Assembly (NCBI GenBank): GCA_032622095.1
Contig: CP136062.1
Location: 199,275,887 to 199,339,886 of the forward strand
DNA length: 64,000 nt
Reading direction: 5' to 3'
Origin: Siphonodentalium dalli
Taxonomy: Eukaryota > Mollusca > Scaphopoda > Gadilida > Siphonodentaliidae
The notes under the pieces are model-generated. The model searched no databases, was not told where the DNA came from, and was given only the letters and a program-made list of their open reading frames with translations. Each line of letters opens with the position of its first letter. The stretch's first letter is position 1. A program made the position numbers and the translations under genes. Shown one piece after another: positions 46,227 to 58,740 of the stretch.

Positions 46227-48304
46227 CTGAGCAAAAGACTTTCCTTAATCAAAGAAAACAGTTTCCCGAAAAAAATTGATAACCACACAGTCAAACTAAT
46301 CAACACCAGCGAGAGCTGCTTTTCTGTCCTGTGTACGTGTCACCGACGACAAGGGGAGTGCGACTTGTTGGGGGAAATGAAACTAATTTGAAAATAAATG
46401 CTTTCGAAGTCGTTTGTTGTGGTCTCACTGTTATTCACGGGGTGTAATAAAGCATTCATGGGGGCAAAAACAGAAGAAAAAAAAACATATAAATAAAATG
46501 AAATACGGCATATAGTAAAACAAAGTACCTGTTACTCTTTTGTGTGTTATGTTTTAGAAGAAAAGCAGAATAAATTAAAGGGATTGTCTGCAAATTTCGT
46601 AGACATAGACTCGGGTCACCGTCACCAAATACAGCGATCGTTATGAATTCGACGCTCGTCGAATGGCGTCGAGATACTACCCTCTGTCTATTTTGTGTGG
46701 AGTTATCCCCTTTTTAGACTTAGAAAATTATATCAAGATGCAGACGTTTGTCCGAGCTTGTATTCCTTATGTTCCTGAGATTTTTTGTTAAACTGGCCAC
46801 AAATATTTAGTACAAGACTTGTTTGGGGAGTTATCCCCCTTTTTTATTTAAATTGTTTTTGTCAGAGCTTGTATTCCTATATTTTCCGGTCATTTTGTTT
46901 TAACCTTGGCACAGGGGGTGACACTGGCTGCCGCGGTGTACCCTTAGTCCCATTGGTACAGACCACCTCTAATTAAATATGTTGCCAATAATATAGTTGA
47001 CGTCATCTGAGGTCCATTTACATAAAGGGATTCATAATTTAGAATTCGACGTCTATTGAAGGCCTTTTTGTTTATGGGATTAGCATATCACTCTAATGCA
47101 TGGAGGTCGGATTAAAACGCCACATCACCTCAAATACCGCACGGTTCTAGATTATCTTTTTCTGAACTCAGAATGTTACCTTACATCAGAATAATAGCCA
47201 TACTGACTCACTCCAGACTAGCTTCTGATAGTCTGATCTGGTACTTAAAACTATGTTGTATGATGTATTAGTATCCAATAATTCTTCGCTATTGACAGGC
47301 CTATATCCATGTGGCATTGATAAATATAATGAACTATTAACAGTGACCAGTGACATCCACGACAACTGTATACGTATATATACAATATATATATTAGTTT
47401 AGAGCATATATAAGTGGAAACTCGACGATTTGCAATTGAAGACAATTACCACCGTCACTCTAACTTTTGGGGAGTCAAATCGCAGAACTTTCTTGAATAA
47501 TTGACAACACGTGGCGATACCATGTGGTCCTATAGCTCTTGGTAAAACGGAAGCTCTTGTTGGAACTTAAATTTATCATATGAGTATGTCACACACGGCG
47601 TGTAAGCAACATGGACTCAAGCTGGCGCGACACTGATATTAATTCAATTGTTGTGACAGAAAGGACTTCACGTTGTGTTGAGCTTCAACGAAGACAGTCT
47701 GTCCTCATCTAACTAAGCTTATAACGGACTTATTTCAGTGATCGAAATAAGCTCATATTACCATTATTTAACCCGAATGAACGCTCTATATGGACATCAA
47801 ACGAGGTTTATAAAACATTCCAATATGGAACTATTGTGATACGCAATAAGCCCGTATTGGCACTATTTAAAGACATATTTTGTACTTGTTCGGGTGCGTG
47901 AAACTGATCAGTTAGTATTCAGGCGCTATGACAATTGGATGAATGTAACATTCTACTAACATTGCCGAAATTTTGAAGCAAATCGACCGTACCACTCCAT
48001 AGAAAACATCGTCAGAACTGCGCTCAATTGTAAATATTTACTATTCGATTCGGGACGCATCTATCGGCGATAAACTAACGAAAACGATTTCGCCACCGAG
48101 AGTCACTGCATTTAATTCTTATATAAGAATGGCGGTGTGTGTTGTCAAGTTGGATATACTATTTGTAAAACAAATACTAATTTGAACGAGATTATTCTCC
48201 ATTTCTATTTTATCACCATACCGGAGTGTTTCACATCACTTTAATCTACTTGTTTTTATCGACACGACTTACCAGATTCACGCTCTGTATAAATAATCAA
48301 CTCC
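46227..48304. other. Non-coding stretch
   Basis: No supported gene. GGAGTTATCCCC occurs at 46700 and 46829, with further similarity (GAGCTTGTATTCCT) between 46755 and 46867, an old duplication. The segment 47720-47880 (ATAAGC(T/C)C(A/G)TATT phrases) belongs to the dispersed family seen at 58488-58740. Confidence 0.4.
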
Positions 48305-48549
48305 TTAACCCTTTACCCAACAGAAGGGCCCTGTGCCAATGCATTCTCTTATATATGCGAGTCGACCATAGGTCGCCTCGCATATATAAGAGAATGCATT
48401 GGCCTAAAAAAATCTTTTTTTAACACCTTTTACCATTTTTTCTTACATTCTTTAACAATTTTATAATTTTTAATGTGTTAAGCCGATGCATTCTCTTATA
48501 TATGCGAGGCGACCTATGGTCGACTCGCATATATAAGAGAATGCATTGG
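48305..48549 (+). mobile_element. Hairpin-core element, TTAACCCTTTACCC type, right end lost
   Basis: TTAACCCTTTACCCAACAGA begins the short arm. Hairpins lie at 48336-48402 and 48483-48549, the latter with CCGATGC for CCAATGC. Directly after the second hairpin the expected CACAGGG and long arm are replaced by unrelated sequence, so the copy is truncated exactly at the hairpin edge. Confidence 0.82.
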
Positions 48550-49214
48550 CATCTGTATCTGTGTTTTCACTGCAGTCCACAGAACGCAGTCCGCGCCAGT
48601 CAACAACATAGTGGGCATATATTTCAGAAACAAATAAGTCCAATATGAACCAATGTGAATATTTAGGTCCAATACGAACCTATTTGCACGAGGAAATCTT
48701 GGACGAAGATGACTGAAATCCTGATACTTTATTCATCAATACCGTTAGACCTTCTGACATGGATCCCAGTGTTGACTTAGCGTTAAGAGAATTTAGTCTA
48801 TTGGTTTTCTTCTGGATATTTCTCTTCCAATTTTATAGAGCGTGATGCGCATCCGATTTGATGGCTCGAAATTGGCGAGGCGTATAAGCAAGAGTGTGGA
48901 CATAGATTTGTTTACTAGTGAATGTATAGTTGTCTGCAGGTTATCAGAAAGTCGTCACTTCTTATAACATTTTACTATCTTGACCAGTGTATAGATCTAG
49001 TGTAACGATCCCTCAATGGTATACATACTGTAACTGCATTGGCTAAACACTCCGAGAGTTTGTTTTCTAGCCTGTGACTCTACGCTGTGTGATCACCCCA
49101 CCATGTCCTACAGCTACTTTAGTTTACCTACATGCAACTTTGAGCACCGTTTGTTCGTATAAGATGCAACAATGTGACAGGGATGTGGCATGCATGGGGA
49201 GAACGCCATTATGT
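48550..49214. other. Non-coding stretch
   Basis: Only AGTCCAATATGAACC-like phrases near 48640-48690 are notable; they recall the foldback family at 58488. No gene was seen. Confidence 0.4.
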
Positions 49215-49455
49215 ATTGTCTAGACACCTTTCCACCTCACCGAATTTATGGGACCAAAATTTTCTTGAAGCTGAACTATTCCCATTTGAGAATCCGGATG
49301 TTGCTAACCCCTAGCAGGGTGCAAAAAAAATTAGTTTGACTTTTCCAAAGGTACCCACCCGACAATTTTGCATTTTGGATGACATCAAACACTTTCCTAT
49401 TCAATGTTGAAAACATAAAAGGAAAACCTGGTGTTCTTCCGTTTGCCCGTTGATC
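49215..49455 (+). repeat. Dispersed repeat R2, copy a
   Basis: This matches 57805-58045 in inverted orientation. Shared landmarks are CGAATTTATGGGACCA, CCCATTTGAGAATCCGGATG, ACCCACCCGACAA, CTATTCAATGTTGAAAACAT and AAACCTGGTGTTCTTC. It has no coding capacity I can support. Confidence 0.75.
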
Positions 49456-50667
49456 ACTCTACCATACATGTACCAACATTCATTCGTCGCCAGATTCTGT
49501 CAATTTATGACGTCACGACGGCAAGCATTGAGACTCGTCATGAAATTATTCATCGATTCAGTCAATTGGTCACCTTTCAAATTATTTGTGATGTGGCCAT
49601 AAGTTTGGTATTATTGGAAACTACAGCCAATTATCCCACCAAAGAATTCCACTAGGAATAGGATATTTAACCTAATACTCGAACGGCGTCCAAAAACTTA
49701 ACCCTCCCCAATGTAGCTATTTTACAAGGAGCATAATATCGAACTTACGATCAAGACAAATCTCCTGAATAGATAGCTCCATGAATCTCCAAGCAAACAC
49801 GTACATAAAATAATACAATAGCGGCCATGAAATGGCTGTGAAAAATGGCCGCACATCCAAGCAACTCCACGACGAAAGCAACATATTGGACACACACGTA
49901 GAAGGTACGTATTGGTAATATACAAGTCTGTTGTTAAATATCTGTACAGGTACTCATATCATTAAAACAGATCCATTTGATGGGTGTATAGGTCACGGCA
50001 ACGCAAGTCAACTGTCAACTGTCAACCCTAATGAATTACGTATTTAATGTTCGGGTTTTCTGTTTACAATACCTTCGAGCCAAACTAATAACTTCGGGAA
50101 TTCACCGCACGAAGTATATATGTTTCGCCACACAATACGTGGTACTTTCATTCGGTTTGATGATTAATTAATTAATGTAACACAGAAACTGAAAATTTAC
50201 ACTTGAGGTATAAATATTATATTTCCGGAATGTTCAACACTCTCCGTGATGATAAACCATACACGCATGTCGCAATGGTTATCATAATGTAAAGAAACAC
50301 CCATATCTTCAATAGAATTAATAGCACCCCATCGCACAAGATTAAAGAGACAGCACATCACAACTTGTATGTAAGACAAATGTTCACGGTGGTACCCGAC
50401 CGGCTTCTTGGTAGAAAATTGTATTCGAATTACTTCAGTCGATACTTTACAACTGGAGTATGCTATCACGCAATGCACAATATTTTGTTTTCCGTATCTT
50501 ATTGTTGAAAATATTTTACCGATACCACCGCGTGCTTGTGGTAAATATCAGGCGATCCTCATTAGAGCGGTTATTGCGGCGTTGATCGTTCACTCAATGC
50601 CGATAGTTATTACGCCACATGGTGGTGTATCTAGTTTCGGTGATTTTGCTATTGTGTGGTGGACAGG
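49456..50667. other. Non-coding stretch
   Basis: Frames of 60-103 codons occur on both strands without domains. No gene is supported. Confidence 0.4.
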
Positions 50668-51150
50668 ACGAATGTATTCTTGGATATTTTTTGTGTACCT
50701 TACTCAATCGTACCAATAGAATCACGTATATGCTGAAATTGTAAAGTTAACGTCACCGGTGTATAATATGTTTTTGAAAATATGATAAATCGTATCCATA
50801 GGGTCAGGACAGGCTGAAATTGTAAACTTAAAGTCACCGGTGTAATAATATGTTGTTGAAAATATAAATAATCTGATAGCCTGAAAATAATATATCACCC
50901 ATTGGGAGCCCCTGGTGTATTCTTGGATATTTTTATTTGTACCTTACTCAATCGTACCGATAGAATCACGTAGATGCTAAAATTGTAAAGTTAACGTCAC
51001 CGGTGTATAATATGTTTTTGAAAATGTGATAAATCGTATCGATAGAGTCAGGACAGGCTGAAATTGTAAACTTAAAGTCACTTGTTGTTGAAAATATAAA
51101 TAATTTGATAGACTGAAAATAATGTGTAACCCATTGGGAACCCCTGGTGT
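50668..51150 (+). repeat. Two-copy tandem duplication, about 245-bp unit
   Basis: TATTCTTGGATATTTTT, ACTCAATCGTACC, AAATTGTAAAGTTAACGTCA, CCGGTGTATAATATG and CCCATTGGGA(G/A)CCCCTGGTG occur in the same order from 50676 and again from 50918. The second copy lacks a few bases near 51080. Confidence 0.9.
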
Positions 51151-51421
51151 AGTGAAGTGAATTGTGGGTAGTTTCATTGTGATTCTCCGCCATCTTGATT
51201 TTCTGGAATTATCACAAAGATTTCTCCACTCGATTCTCTTAAAATGCACCCGAATCGGTCAAATTCTTTTGATAATTCTTTCTAAATACATCTTAGCTAC
51301 TATTCGGATCTGCTGTCCCGGTCGAAAAGGGTTTAGTTTAACCAAAATGGCAATTGACAAAAGCCTGTTTACAAAAATGCGTCTACTAGATGACCCGTCC
51401 ACGGTCCACGCTGTAGTGTAA
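51151..51421. other. Short non-coding stretch
   Basis: This sequence separates two duplications. No gene or repeat was recognised. Confidence 0.4.
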
Positions 51422-51760
51422 ATTTATTATCGAAAACAAATTCAATTTCTTCCATCTAAAACATAATTACGCGCTGAACTCTGTCATTTTAAGAATATAT
51501 AAGTATTACACACATACACACCAGATTTCAGCTCAAAATTTTGAAAGATGACAGTTTTATAGACATAAATCGATTTTAATGGGAAATCCTGTGTTAAATT
51601 TTATCATCGAAAAAAAATCATTTCTTCGATCTAAAAAATAATTACGTGCTGTACCCTGTCATTTTAGGAATATATAAGTATCCCACGCACACACACCAAG
51701 TGTGAGCTAAACATTTTGAAAAATAAGAGATTTATCGACATAAATCGATTTGTATATGGC
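51422..51760 (+). repeat. Two-copy tandem duplication, about 170-bp unit
   Basis: Copies start near 51422 and 51592 and share ATAATTACG(C/T)GCTG, CTGTCATTTTA(A/G)GAATATA, CACACACACACC-like text and GACATAAATCGATTT. Confidence 0.85.
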
Positions 51761-51829
51761 AGATGCCAATTGCCTTGTTAAATAAATTTTAGGGCCCTGC
51801 AAATGTTTTCTGAGCTGTTCCATATTGGG

Positions 51830-52640
51830 CACTAGAGTCCATATTTGACCGTTATATCTGATAATTGTGCGACAGTACAGTCGCGTTACTTTATACGTCA
51901 ACATTGGTCATTATCACCCGACAAATTTATTTCGGCCTATCGTATCAACCCCTATTTCTCCCGCGTAGACTGACTAAGTTTCAACATTGGTCTTTATCGC
52001 TCCACTAATTTGTATCGTTTCATCGCTATGAATTCCATATCCAATTATCCACATATAACCAACCCAACCTCTAATCCCGGTCCAATTTATTTAATTTTTT
52101 CACCGCTATAGTCACGTTACTTAATATTTTATCGCGTGATACTTGTACTTATATGTATATGGTATTACAATAGTATACTGTATACGTATATCAATTGCTA
52201 TTCATTCTATATAATCCTGGTGCCATCTATAGAGATAGAGATAATTTCATACCTCCCTCCCATTTTATGTCATTGCTGCTTTAGTACGGTCGCGATACAT
52301 TACATGGCAACATCGCTCCACTAATTTATGTCAGTTCATCGGTACGAACCCCTTTTTCTCCGAGTCCATATAACGTACCAACCCAACATCTTATAGAAGT
52401 CCATAAATGACTATTCTGGCACTATATAGAGATGACTAAGATTCTGACACCCCTTATTTTATAGCCTTGTTGCAATGTTCAGTAGAGTTGAGATGCATAA
52501 TATGTCAACATTGGTCATTATCGCTCTATAAATTTATATCGGTTCAACCCTTAGTTCCCTGTATCGCCCACCCCTCCCTGAATTTATTTTTTCATTTGTA
52601 TTATAGTCTCGTTACGTACACATTTTATCTCTTGTAACTT
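51830..52640 (+). repeat. Decayed repeat series
   Basis: Phrases such as GTCGCGTTAC, ACGTCAACATTGGTC, ATTATCGCTC, AATTTATATCGGTTCA and ACCCCTATTTCTCC recur about four times at irregular spacing. This points to an old tandem array with insertions and losses. Confidence 0.55.
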
Positions 52641-52854
52641 TTGCTTCAATGCGTCGAGTTCCGCTGCAGAGAATACAAAACTGACAACATTTTGAAATGT
52701 AAGCAGGCTTCAAACTCATCTTATCCAAGAAAAACTCTGGTTACATAAGAAATTTGTGTATAAGGTGTACGCGCATTTGTTGCGTTAAAAACCAAAGGTC
52801 TCAAGTCAAGGTCCAAATCCCCAACACACTGTTGTGAGGTTTAACTCCATCTAC

Positions 52855-53375
52855 ATACATTAATGTCCAAAGTAATTGATCACTTAACCACAGCAAAATT
52901 ATGGGTATTTTTTCATGATTTTAAATCCTGAAAAATTACCCATAATTATGCTGTGGTTAAGTGGTCAATTACTTTGGGCATTACTGTAACCAATATAAGG
53001 ATTTGAGGTTTAATGATAACTCAATCCTCATACAGTAATGTTCAAAGTAATTGACCACTTAAGCACAGCAGAATAATGGGTAATTTATCAGGATTTTAAA
53101 TTGCTGAAAAAATACCCATAATTCTGCTGTGGTTAAGTGGTCAATTACTTTGGGCATTACTGTAACCAATATAAGGATTTGAGGTTTAATGATAACTCAA
53201 TCCTCATACAGTAATGTTCAAAGTAATTGACCACTTAACCACAGCAGAATTATTGGTAATTTTTCAGGATTTTAAATCCTGACAAATTACCAATAATTCT
53301 GATGTGGTTAAGTGGTCAATTACTTTGGGCATTACTGTAACCAATATAAGGATGTGAGGTTTAATGAGAACTCCA
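52855..53375 (+). repeat. Three tandem 175-bp units, each a foldback
   Basis: Units begin at 52861, 53036 and 53212. Each contains an inverted repeat of about 115-125 bp. The left arm starts CAGTAATGTTCAAAGTAATT (or ATTAATGTCC in the first) and the right arm ends AATTACTTTGGGCATTACTG. In units 2 and 3 the foldback is bounded by TA, with CAGTAATG next, as expected of Tc1/mariner-type ends and TA target sites. The joining 50 bp (ATATAAGGATTTGAGGTTTA) is also repeated, so the units arose by tandem duplication and not by three separate insertions. Confidence 0.92.
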
Positions 53376-54253
53376 TCCACATAACTAATAAATATGTGTG
53401 AAAATTAAAACAAAACAAAATAAATTCCACGATGGCGTCCAATATGGACTGCCTAATTCTGCTCCAAAACATGTATATTGAATATATAGATGTTTATTGG
53501 GGGATACCGATTATTTCAATGATATTTTCATTAACTGGGATCCAAAACCCGACATACGGGAGCGTGCTTCGCGCGCGACTGTATCTTAAGCATATGTGCA
53601 TATTTAATAAGCCAACAATTGGAATCCCAACAGAGAAGATTGGCGTGGGTCCCTTGTGCGATCTGTCGATCGAAAACTATTTAGACATCTCAAGACACGT
53701 AAGACCCAATAACGTAATATACAGAATAGATACATCTATTGCCTGGGTGACTAATATTTATATGTGTTACAACGAGGTCAAATAGTTGCGAAGCCAGCAC
53801 CACAATTCTTTCCCTCCATAGTAAATCTTAAAACAACTTCTAAAGAATTATTAATTTACCTTACATTTGGTATGGAGCGTCCTTGGTTTACTGGAGTTCA
53901 GATTTGTTAACATCACGTCACCAAGTTAATTACATGCGAAGCCACAGCCATAACTATTTCCCTCCATAGTAATTCTCAAAACAACTTCTTAAGAACAATT
54001 GACCAGGTCAGTCGCGCAATTATTGGAAGAGCCACGGTCAATCATTTTTAAAAAACCAAATGTTACATATAAATTATTGCTTTATTTAATTAAATGAGAA
54101 AATTAAGTTTTACTACTTGCTAAATTTTATCTTTTAATTATTTCATTTAAATTTTAGTATTTACAGTATACTAAGTCCAAGTCTTTATAATCTGTTGAGT
54201 GACCCCACAGTCGTTTACTTGCTTTGTTAGTAATAATTTGAAGGATTACTTGT
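53376..54253. other. Non-coding stretch with a 148-bp-spaced duplication
   Basis: TGCGAAGCCA and TTTCCCTCCATAGTAA, then AAAACAACTTCT, occur near 53787 and 53935. The 117-codon frame at 53432-53785 ends just before it. It has a hydrophobic start and no recognisable domain, so I do not call it a gene. Confidence 0.45.
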
Positions 54254-54757
54254 TTAAAGGCACGTGAGGCCTTAGTTGTCGAAAATATTCATATTTGTTC
54301 TAATCACCGTAAACAGAAAAACATTAAAACGCATACAGTTTCGTTCATATATACCATGACCATCGCGTAAACAGCATGTTATCACCAAGACCTACTATAT
54401 TTTACCTACGCAAGAGCCTGATTGTGTTACAGAAGACAGCACAATTCTACTGGCTAATCACACACAAATGGCATAAACGCTCTTTATTAGTTCCATATCA
54501 GGAATTCACCAACAAAGAACGCTCTTTATGTTTACCATCATAATATAAACAAACACCAGAAAAGTTACGTTTTATGCTTTTGTTTACATAACAATGATCA
54601 AACAGATGACAAAAACATACTGTTTATGCGATATTTCTTATTTGTATACGGACAAAGTCTGTCTACATTTTGATGTTCTTTCTGTTTGTGGTGGTTTTTG
54701 ACGGGTGTACATATTTTCACAGGATACCCACCGCCAAGGCCAACCGTACCTTTAAAC
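54254..54757. mobile_element. Possible TTAA-flanked inverted-repeat element
   Basis: The left end is TTTAAAGGCACGTGAGGCC. The right end, inverted, is TTTAAAGGTACGGTTGGCC. TTAA sits at both borders. Inside, GTAAACAG and CTGTTTA words mirror each other loosely. The short match makes this tentative. Confidence 0.4.
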
Positions 54758-54959
54758 GCAATTGGTATCAACATATTTTATGTATTTTTTATAATTTCTA
54801 TTTATATGTAATACTATAATCTTGGTGGCGTTACCATTTCTGACTATGATTTTCTTGTGGTTCTGTGTGCATCATATATGTGTAACATTATGATGCGGTT
54901 CCAGAAAAATGTAGTACGTTTCGTGTATATGTGACCTTGGTGAATATAACCAAATATAA

Positions 54960-55160
54960 TTTCCAGGTATGTCGGGGGGGGGGGTATGAAAAACATTTCC
55001 AGGCACGTATGATCATTTTAATTTTTTCCGGCCTCGGCCACCCACCCACCCAATTTCTTCCGTTTCCGGCCTTTTTTTCCAGGCAATTTTGGACACCCAC
55101 CCTTTTTTTCTCCGTTTCAGGAATTTTTTTCCGGTCATTTTTGGACACCCACCCACTAAA
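54960..55160. repeat. Poly-G/CCCACCC repeat, copy 1
   Basis: A run of about ten G (near 54976) is followed by three blocks with (T)nCCGGNC(T)n and GGACACCCACCC. Related copies lie at 56160-56270, 61995-62165 and 63530-63670. Chance frames through it (54888-55319 and 54931-55233) are proline- or threonine-rich artefacts. Confidence 0.65.
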
Positions 55161-56159
55161 TAGTTTATTGCGCGAGATTTTAATAGAACAGTGCATAATG
55201 AAGATAACGATACTATTTGAATTTATCATATAAGTGTCATGAATCAAGAAATGTGTCAACATAATCACATTTCTAGGGATAGGCAGAGTGCCAAAGTTTT
55301 TATTAACATTCATTTTCATAATATATAGTCACATGATCTAGTCACATAATCACATTTGGGTATTCTACAGACTACCTGGTACAACACATTGCAGATTATT
55401 TGATATTTTGCTATGTGCTATATTGCTTGAACCAAATTGTTTATCAAAACATGTGGAAATACAACAGTTCATCCCAGTTCATCCCAGTTTGAAGAATAAT
55501 GCTAATACCAAACATAACCATGATATACCCGCATGACTCTTCTTGGGGCATCTCAGAAACCAGAACGGTGGAAACATGTTATAGCGTGTAATGGCAGGCT
55601 GGTAGCCACTGCCCGAAGTAATAGGCTTCGTAATAATTGGGAATAACATATGGATGGATAGCCCAATCTCACTTCTGTTTTGCTCACGATATCAGTGACG
55701 ATAAAATCTTTGTTACTGTGATTAACATTACAAGCTGACCCACATTAACTTGGAAAACAATTTGAAATTGTTCAAGCTGGCCCGGCTGGCCTTCAATTTA
55801 TATGTTAAGATTTTATGTTTTACGTTGTCAAAAGTCTATTTTATTCCATTATTTATTATATATTTATTTCCATGTCACATATGGTCAAGTGTGCTTTCAT
55901 TTTATTGCTTATTTTCAGCTGAGTTCTGCATAGTTATTCTTATTTTGTTGTATCAGTAGATGGAATCCCGATTAAATTTTATTTTTCCAATAGCGCAGTT
56001 TCTTGTTCTATCAAGTTGAATTTGGGTTATTGTTGGCCATTGTGCAACTGATCCAACTTTTGATAACCTCTATATATATAGTATAGCATTGCTATTAACT
56101 ATATAAGACCTGTTTCTGTTCAAAACACATCAAAATAAGACTCAATAGCAGAATTGAAA
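55161..56159. other. Non-coding stretch
   Basis: AT-rich. No gene was recognised. CAGTTCATCC is duplicated near 55465-55485. Confidence 0.4.
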
Positions 56160-56270
56160 AAAAAAATTGGCACATGGAAAAAACTGCTTTTCGGACCCGA
56201 GAGACACCCAACCACACCATCATACGTGCCTAGAATTTTTTTTCGACCCCCCCCCCCTGGGTATGTAGAC
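56160..56270. repeat. Poly-C repeat, copy 2
   Basis: CGGACCCGAGAGACACCCA precedes AGAATTTTTTTTCGACCCC and a run of about 12 C. The order of parts matches the 63530 copy. Confidence 0.6.
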
Positions 56271-57804
56271 AATTTTGGTTAAGTTTCGGATTTAGTCGCG
56301 TCAAAACTAAACAGGCGGGAAAATGATATATTGGTATCTTTCGATTCGGTGCAGGATTTCCTGTCCGAAAATCACCAGATATCGTGTCTAACGTATACCA
56401 AATTTGAATGAGAGGCTGTGTAAATCTGTTCCATCTCAAAAACTCACATTTTTGACAGTGCTATATTGTTCTATCTCCACTGTGGACCAATGAATCTATT
56501 TATTTTGTACCACGTGATTAAATAAATTTCAGTGCTAAAATGTTGTATCTCTGACCTTCAATAGAAAGCAATTGAACCCGAACATGGCAGAGTGCCAGCG
56601 AAGTGACTAGTTGGAAATAATGCTTTCTCACTCCTAGGTATGAACACCTTATTTATAGGATAATTAGTGGTTAAAAATTACACTGAAAATGGCGTGATTT
56701 GGGATTTTTGCACGTTTATATGATTAAAAAACAAAAACCACTATAACACGGAAAAAATTAAACGGAAAACTGTACACATTGTTCTATCTCCAAAGTGTTT
56801 TTTCATGATTACACCCAAGATATCATATGTTTTGTCTCGAAACTCGTCCTATAATAGTATTTTTACACCAGCTATCATGCCCGCTGTGTGCTATCTTCCA
56901 AAACAGAATGAGAAGATGTGATCCCGGGGATCAAAACTTTAAACTCTATTTCCCACAAAAATGAAAATATAGAGATAGAACACTTTAGTTCTGATGCGAC
57001 GATTTATAGAAGATAGTCTACGGTACTTTGTGTTTTGATAAATTGCGACCATAGTATACCAACATGCATTATTGTTATAAAAGCGAAATACCCGTGTTTC
57101 ATCAATTGATCGGAGACAACTATGACTACTATTTTGATACACGGACAACAGGATCTACACATTTGGCCAGTACTCTATGAATAACAGAATAAATAAATAC
57201 CTATTAAATCCAATTTAAGTGCTTAATTACACATATATCACATATTTAAGATAAACAGTACATATAACACTGAGTTATTTGTCCGTTTCTGGGCGCCCAA
57301 AACTCAAGATTTAACCGTTGTATGAAACCCTGCTATCGGTTGCTCTCTTGTGAGATACATTAGAGATACTATCTCTGATCAAAAGTTTCTTTTGTACTCT
57401 GCAATCATTCTTCCTCGCATAATTCGAGCGTTTGTTCACTCTTATATGACTAGTTACTCAATTTTGCAAAAAAAAGGGAATCATTCGATTTTGCCCATTT
57501 TGGAACATACCGTCTACAGGTTTAGTTTACGACTAAGCAGTGTTTCAGTATTTTTCAATTTATTATGAATTTGGCATTAATTGGTGCACATATCGCAGAA
57601 ATTTAGCTTTTTGCGATAACAATTGCCATTTTGGGCGCCATGTTGAATTGGGAATTTTCCATAAAGCGGATTTTTAGCGGATTTTGTATATATTGTTGCG
57701 CAAACCAGTCCCCATATTTTGAGACCAAAACGGCTTCGTTGCCGATTTCTTCCGATTGGTCGATCTAGAGACAAATTAATGTTGTGTTGAAAGGATCATC
57801 ATCA
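56271..57804. other. Non-coding stretch
   Basis: No gene was recognised. GTTCTATCTC occurs at 56467 and 56781, possibly part of a decayed duplication. Confidence 0.4.
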
Positions 57805-58045
57805 GCCAAACGAAGAACACCAGGTTTGCCTTTTTGTGTTAACGTGTTATGTTTTCTACATTGAATAGGAAATGGTGTGATATCATAAAAAAAGTGCATA
57901 CTTGTCGGGTGGATACCATTGGAAAAGTCAAAATTTTATTTTGCGTGCTGTTAGGGATCGGCAACATCCGGATTCTCAAATGGGAACAGTTCAGCCTCAA
58001 ACAAATTGTGGTCCCATAAATTCGGTGGGGGTGGGGACACATCGC
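57805..58045 (-). repeat. Dispersed repeat R2, copy b
   Basis: This is the inverted homologue of 49215-49455. It includes GAAGAACACCAGGTTTGCC, TCTACATTGAATAGG and CATCCGGATTCTCAAATGGG. Frames at 57839-58168 are shadows of this repeat. Confidence 0.75.
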
Positions 58046-58487
58046 CTCCTGTGGGGTCTAGACAAGTACAATGGTTTCTTCCATTCCGCGCTAAAAATGT
58101 TCATTGACTTGGTATATTCTTCAGCTATATACTATAGTAATACCGTTCATATATACCACAGACGATAGGCTGGGTTACGCTAAGAATTAATTGGTTGGAA
58201 AGCACTACATGTACGTTCAACTGGCAGCATATACGGGTCTATAGCAAAATGTGGATGCGAGTATGACTAGCCGCAGTGACTTTTAATGTGGGTGTTGATC
58301 TTCTGCTGAGATATTTATCACCCATTGTATTCGCTAATCAACCCGTCCTCGGGATATACTCGGTGACTGGTGGTTTGTGTGCAATTCTATTCAATCGACG
58401 AGCAATCAGTGCAATGCGCATTATGGCCTTGCAGTAGACAGATATTGCAACATATCCTCATGCACATAGGTTCATATTGGACTTATG
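58046..58487. other. Non-coding stretch
   Basis: Nothing was recognised beyond single-copy-looking AT-rich sequence. Confidence 0.35.
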
Positions 58488-58740
58488 CGAATCTAAAATA
58501 AGCTTATATGCCTTATTCGTGTTATGTTCCAGTCTGTTTTCGTGAAGATAAGCACAATACGGGCTTACCTCACATTGAAATAGACCCATAGAGTGTTGTT
58601 TTATAACCATCGTTTTGCCCATATAGAGCGTTTTTTAGTTTTCAAATAATGCCAATATGATTTTATTTCGCGCAATTGTAAAATAAGTTCGTATTGTGCT
58701 TATTTTCACGAGAACTGGCTTGACCTTAAATGACACTCCA
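58488..58740. repeat. Foldback repeat
   Basis: The left arm (CAGTCTGTTTTCGTGAAGAT, AAGCACAATACGGGCTTA) pairs with the right arm (TTCGTATTGTGCTTATTTTC, ACGAGAACTGG) around an AT-rich loop. Diverged relatives occur near 3205-3345, 47720-47880 and 48600-48700. Confidence 0.65.

Noticed and set aside
52855-53375. Three foldbacks considered as bacterial-style terminators or an integron array
   Set aside because: TA borders with CAGTAATG ends and a repeated linker fit a duplicated miniature transposon, and the setting is eukaryotic.
53432-53785. 117-codon open frame beginning MASNMDCLILLQ
   Set aside because: No recognisable family; adjacent to repeat arrays; unsupported without expression or homology.
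54888-55319. 143-codon minus-strand frame
   Set aside because: It runs through the poly-G/CCCACCC repeat, so its composition is repeat-driven.
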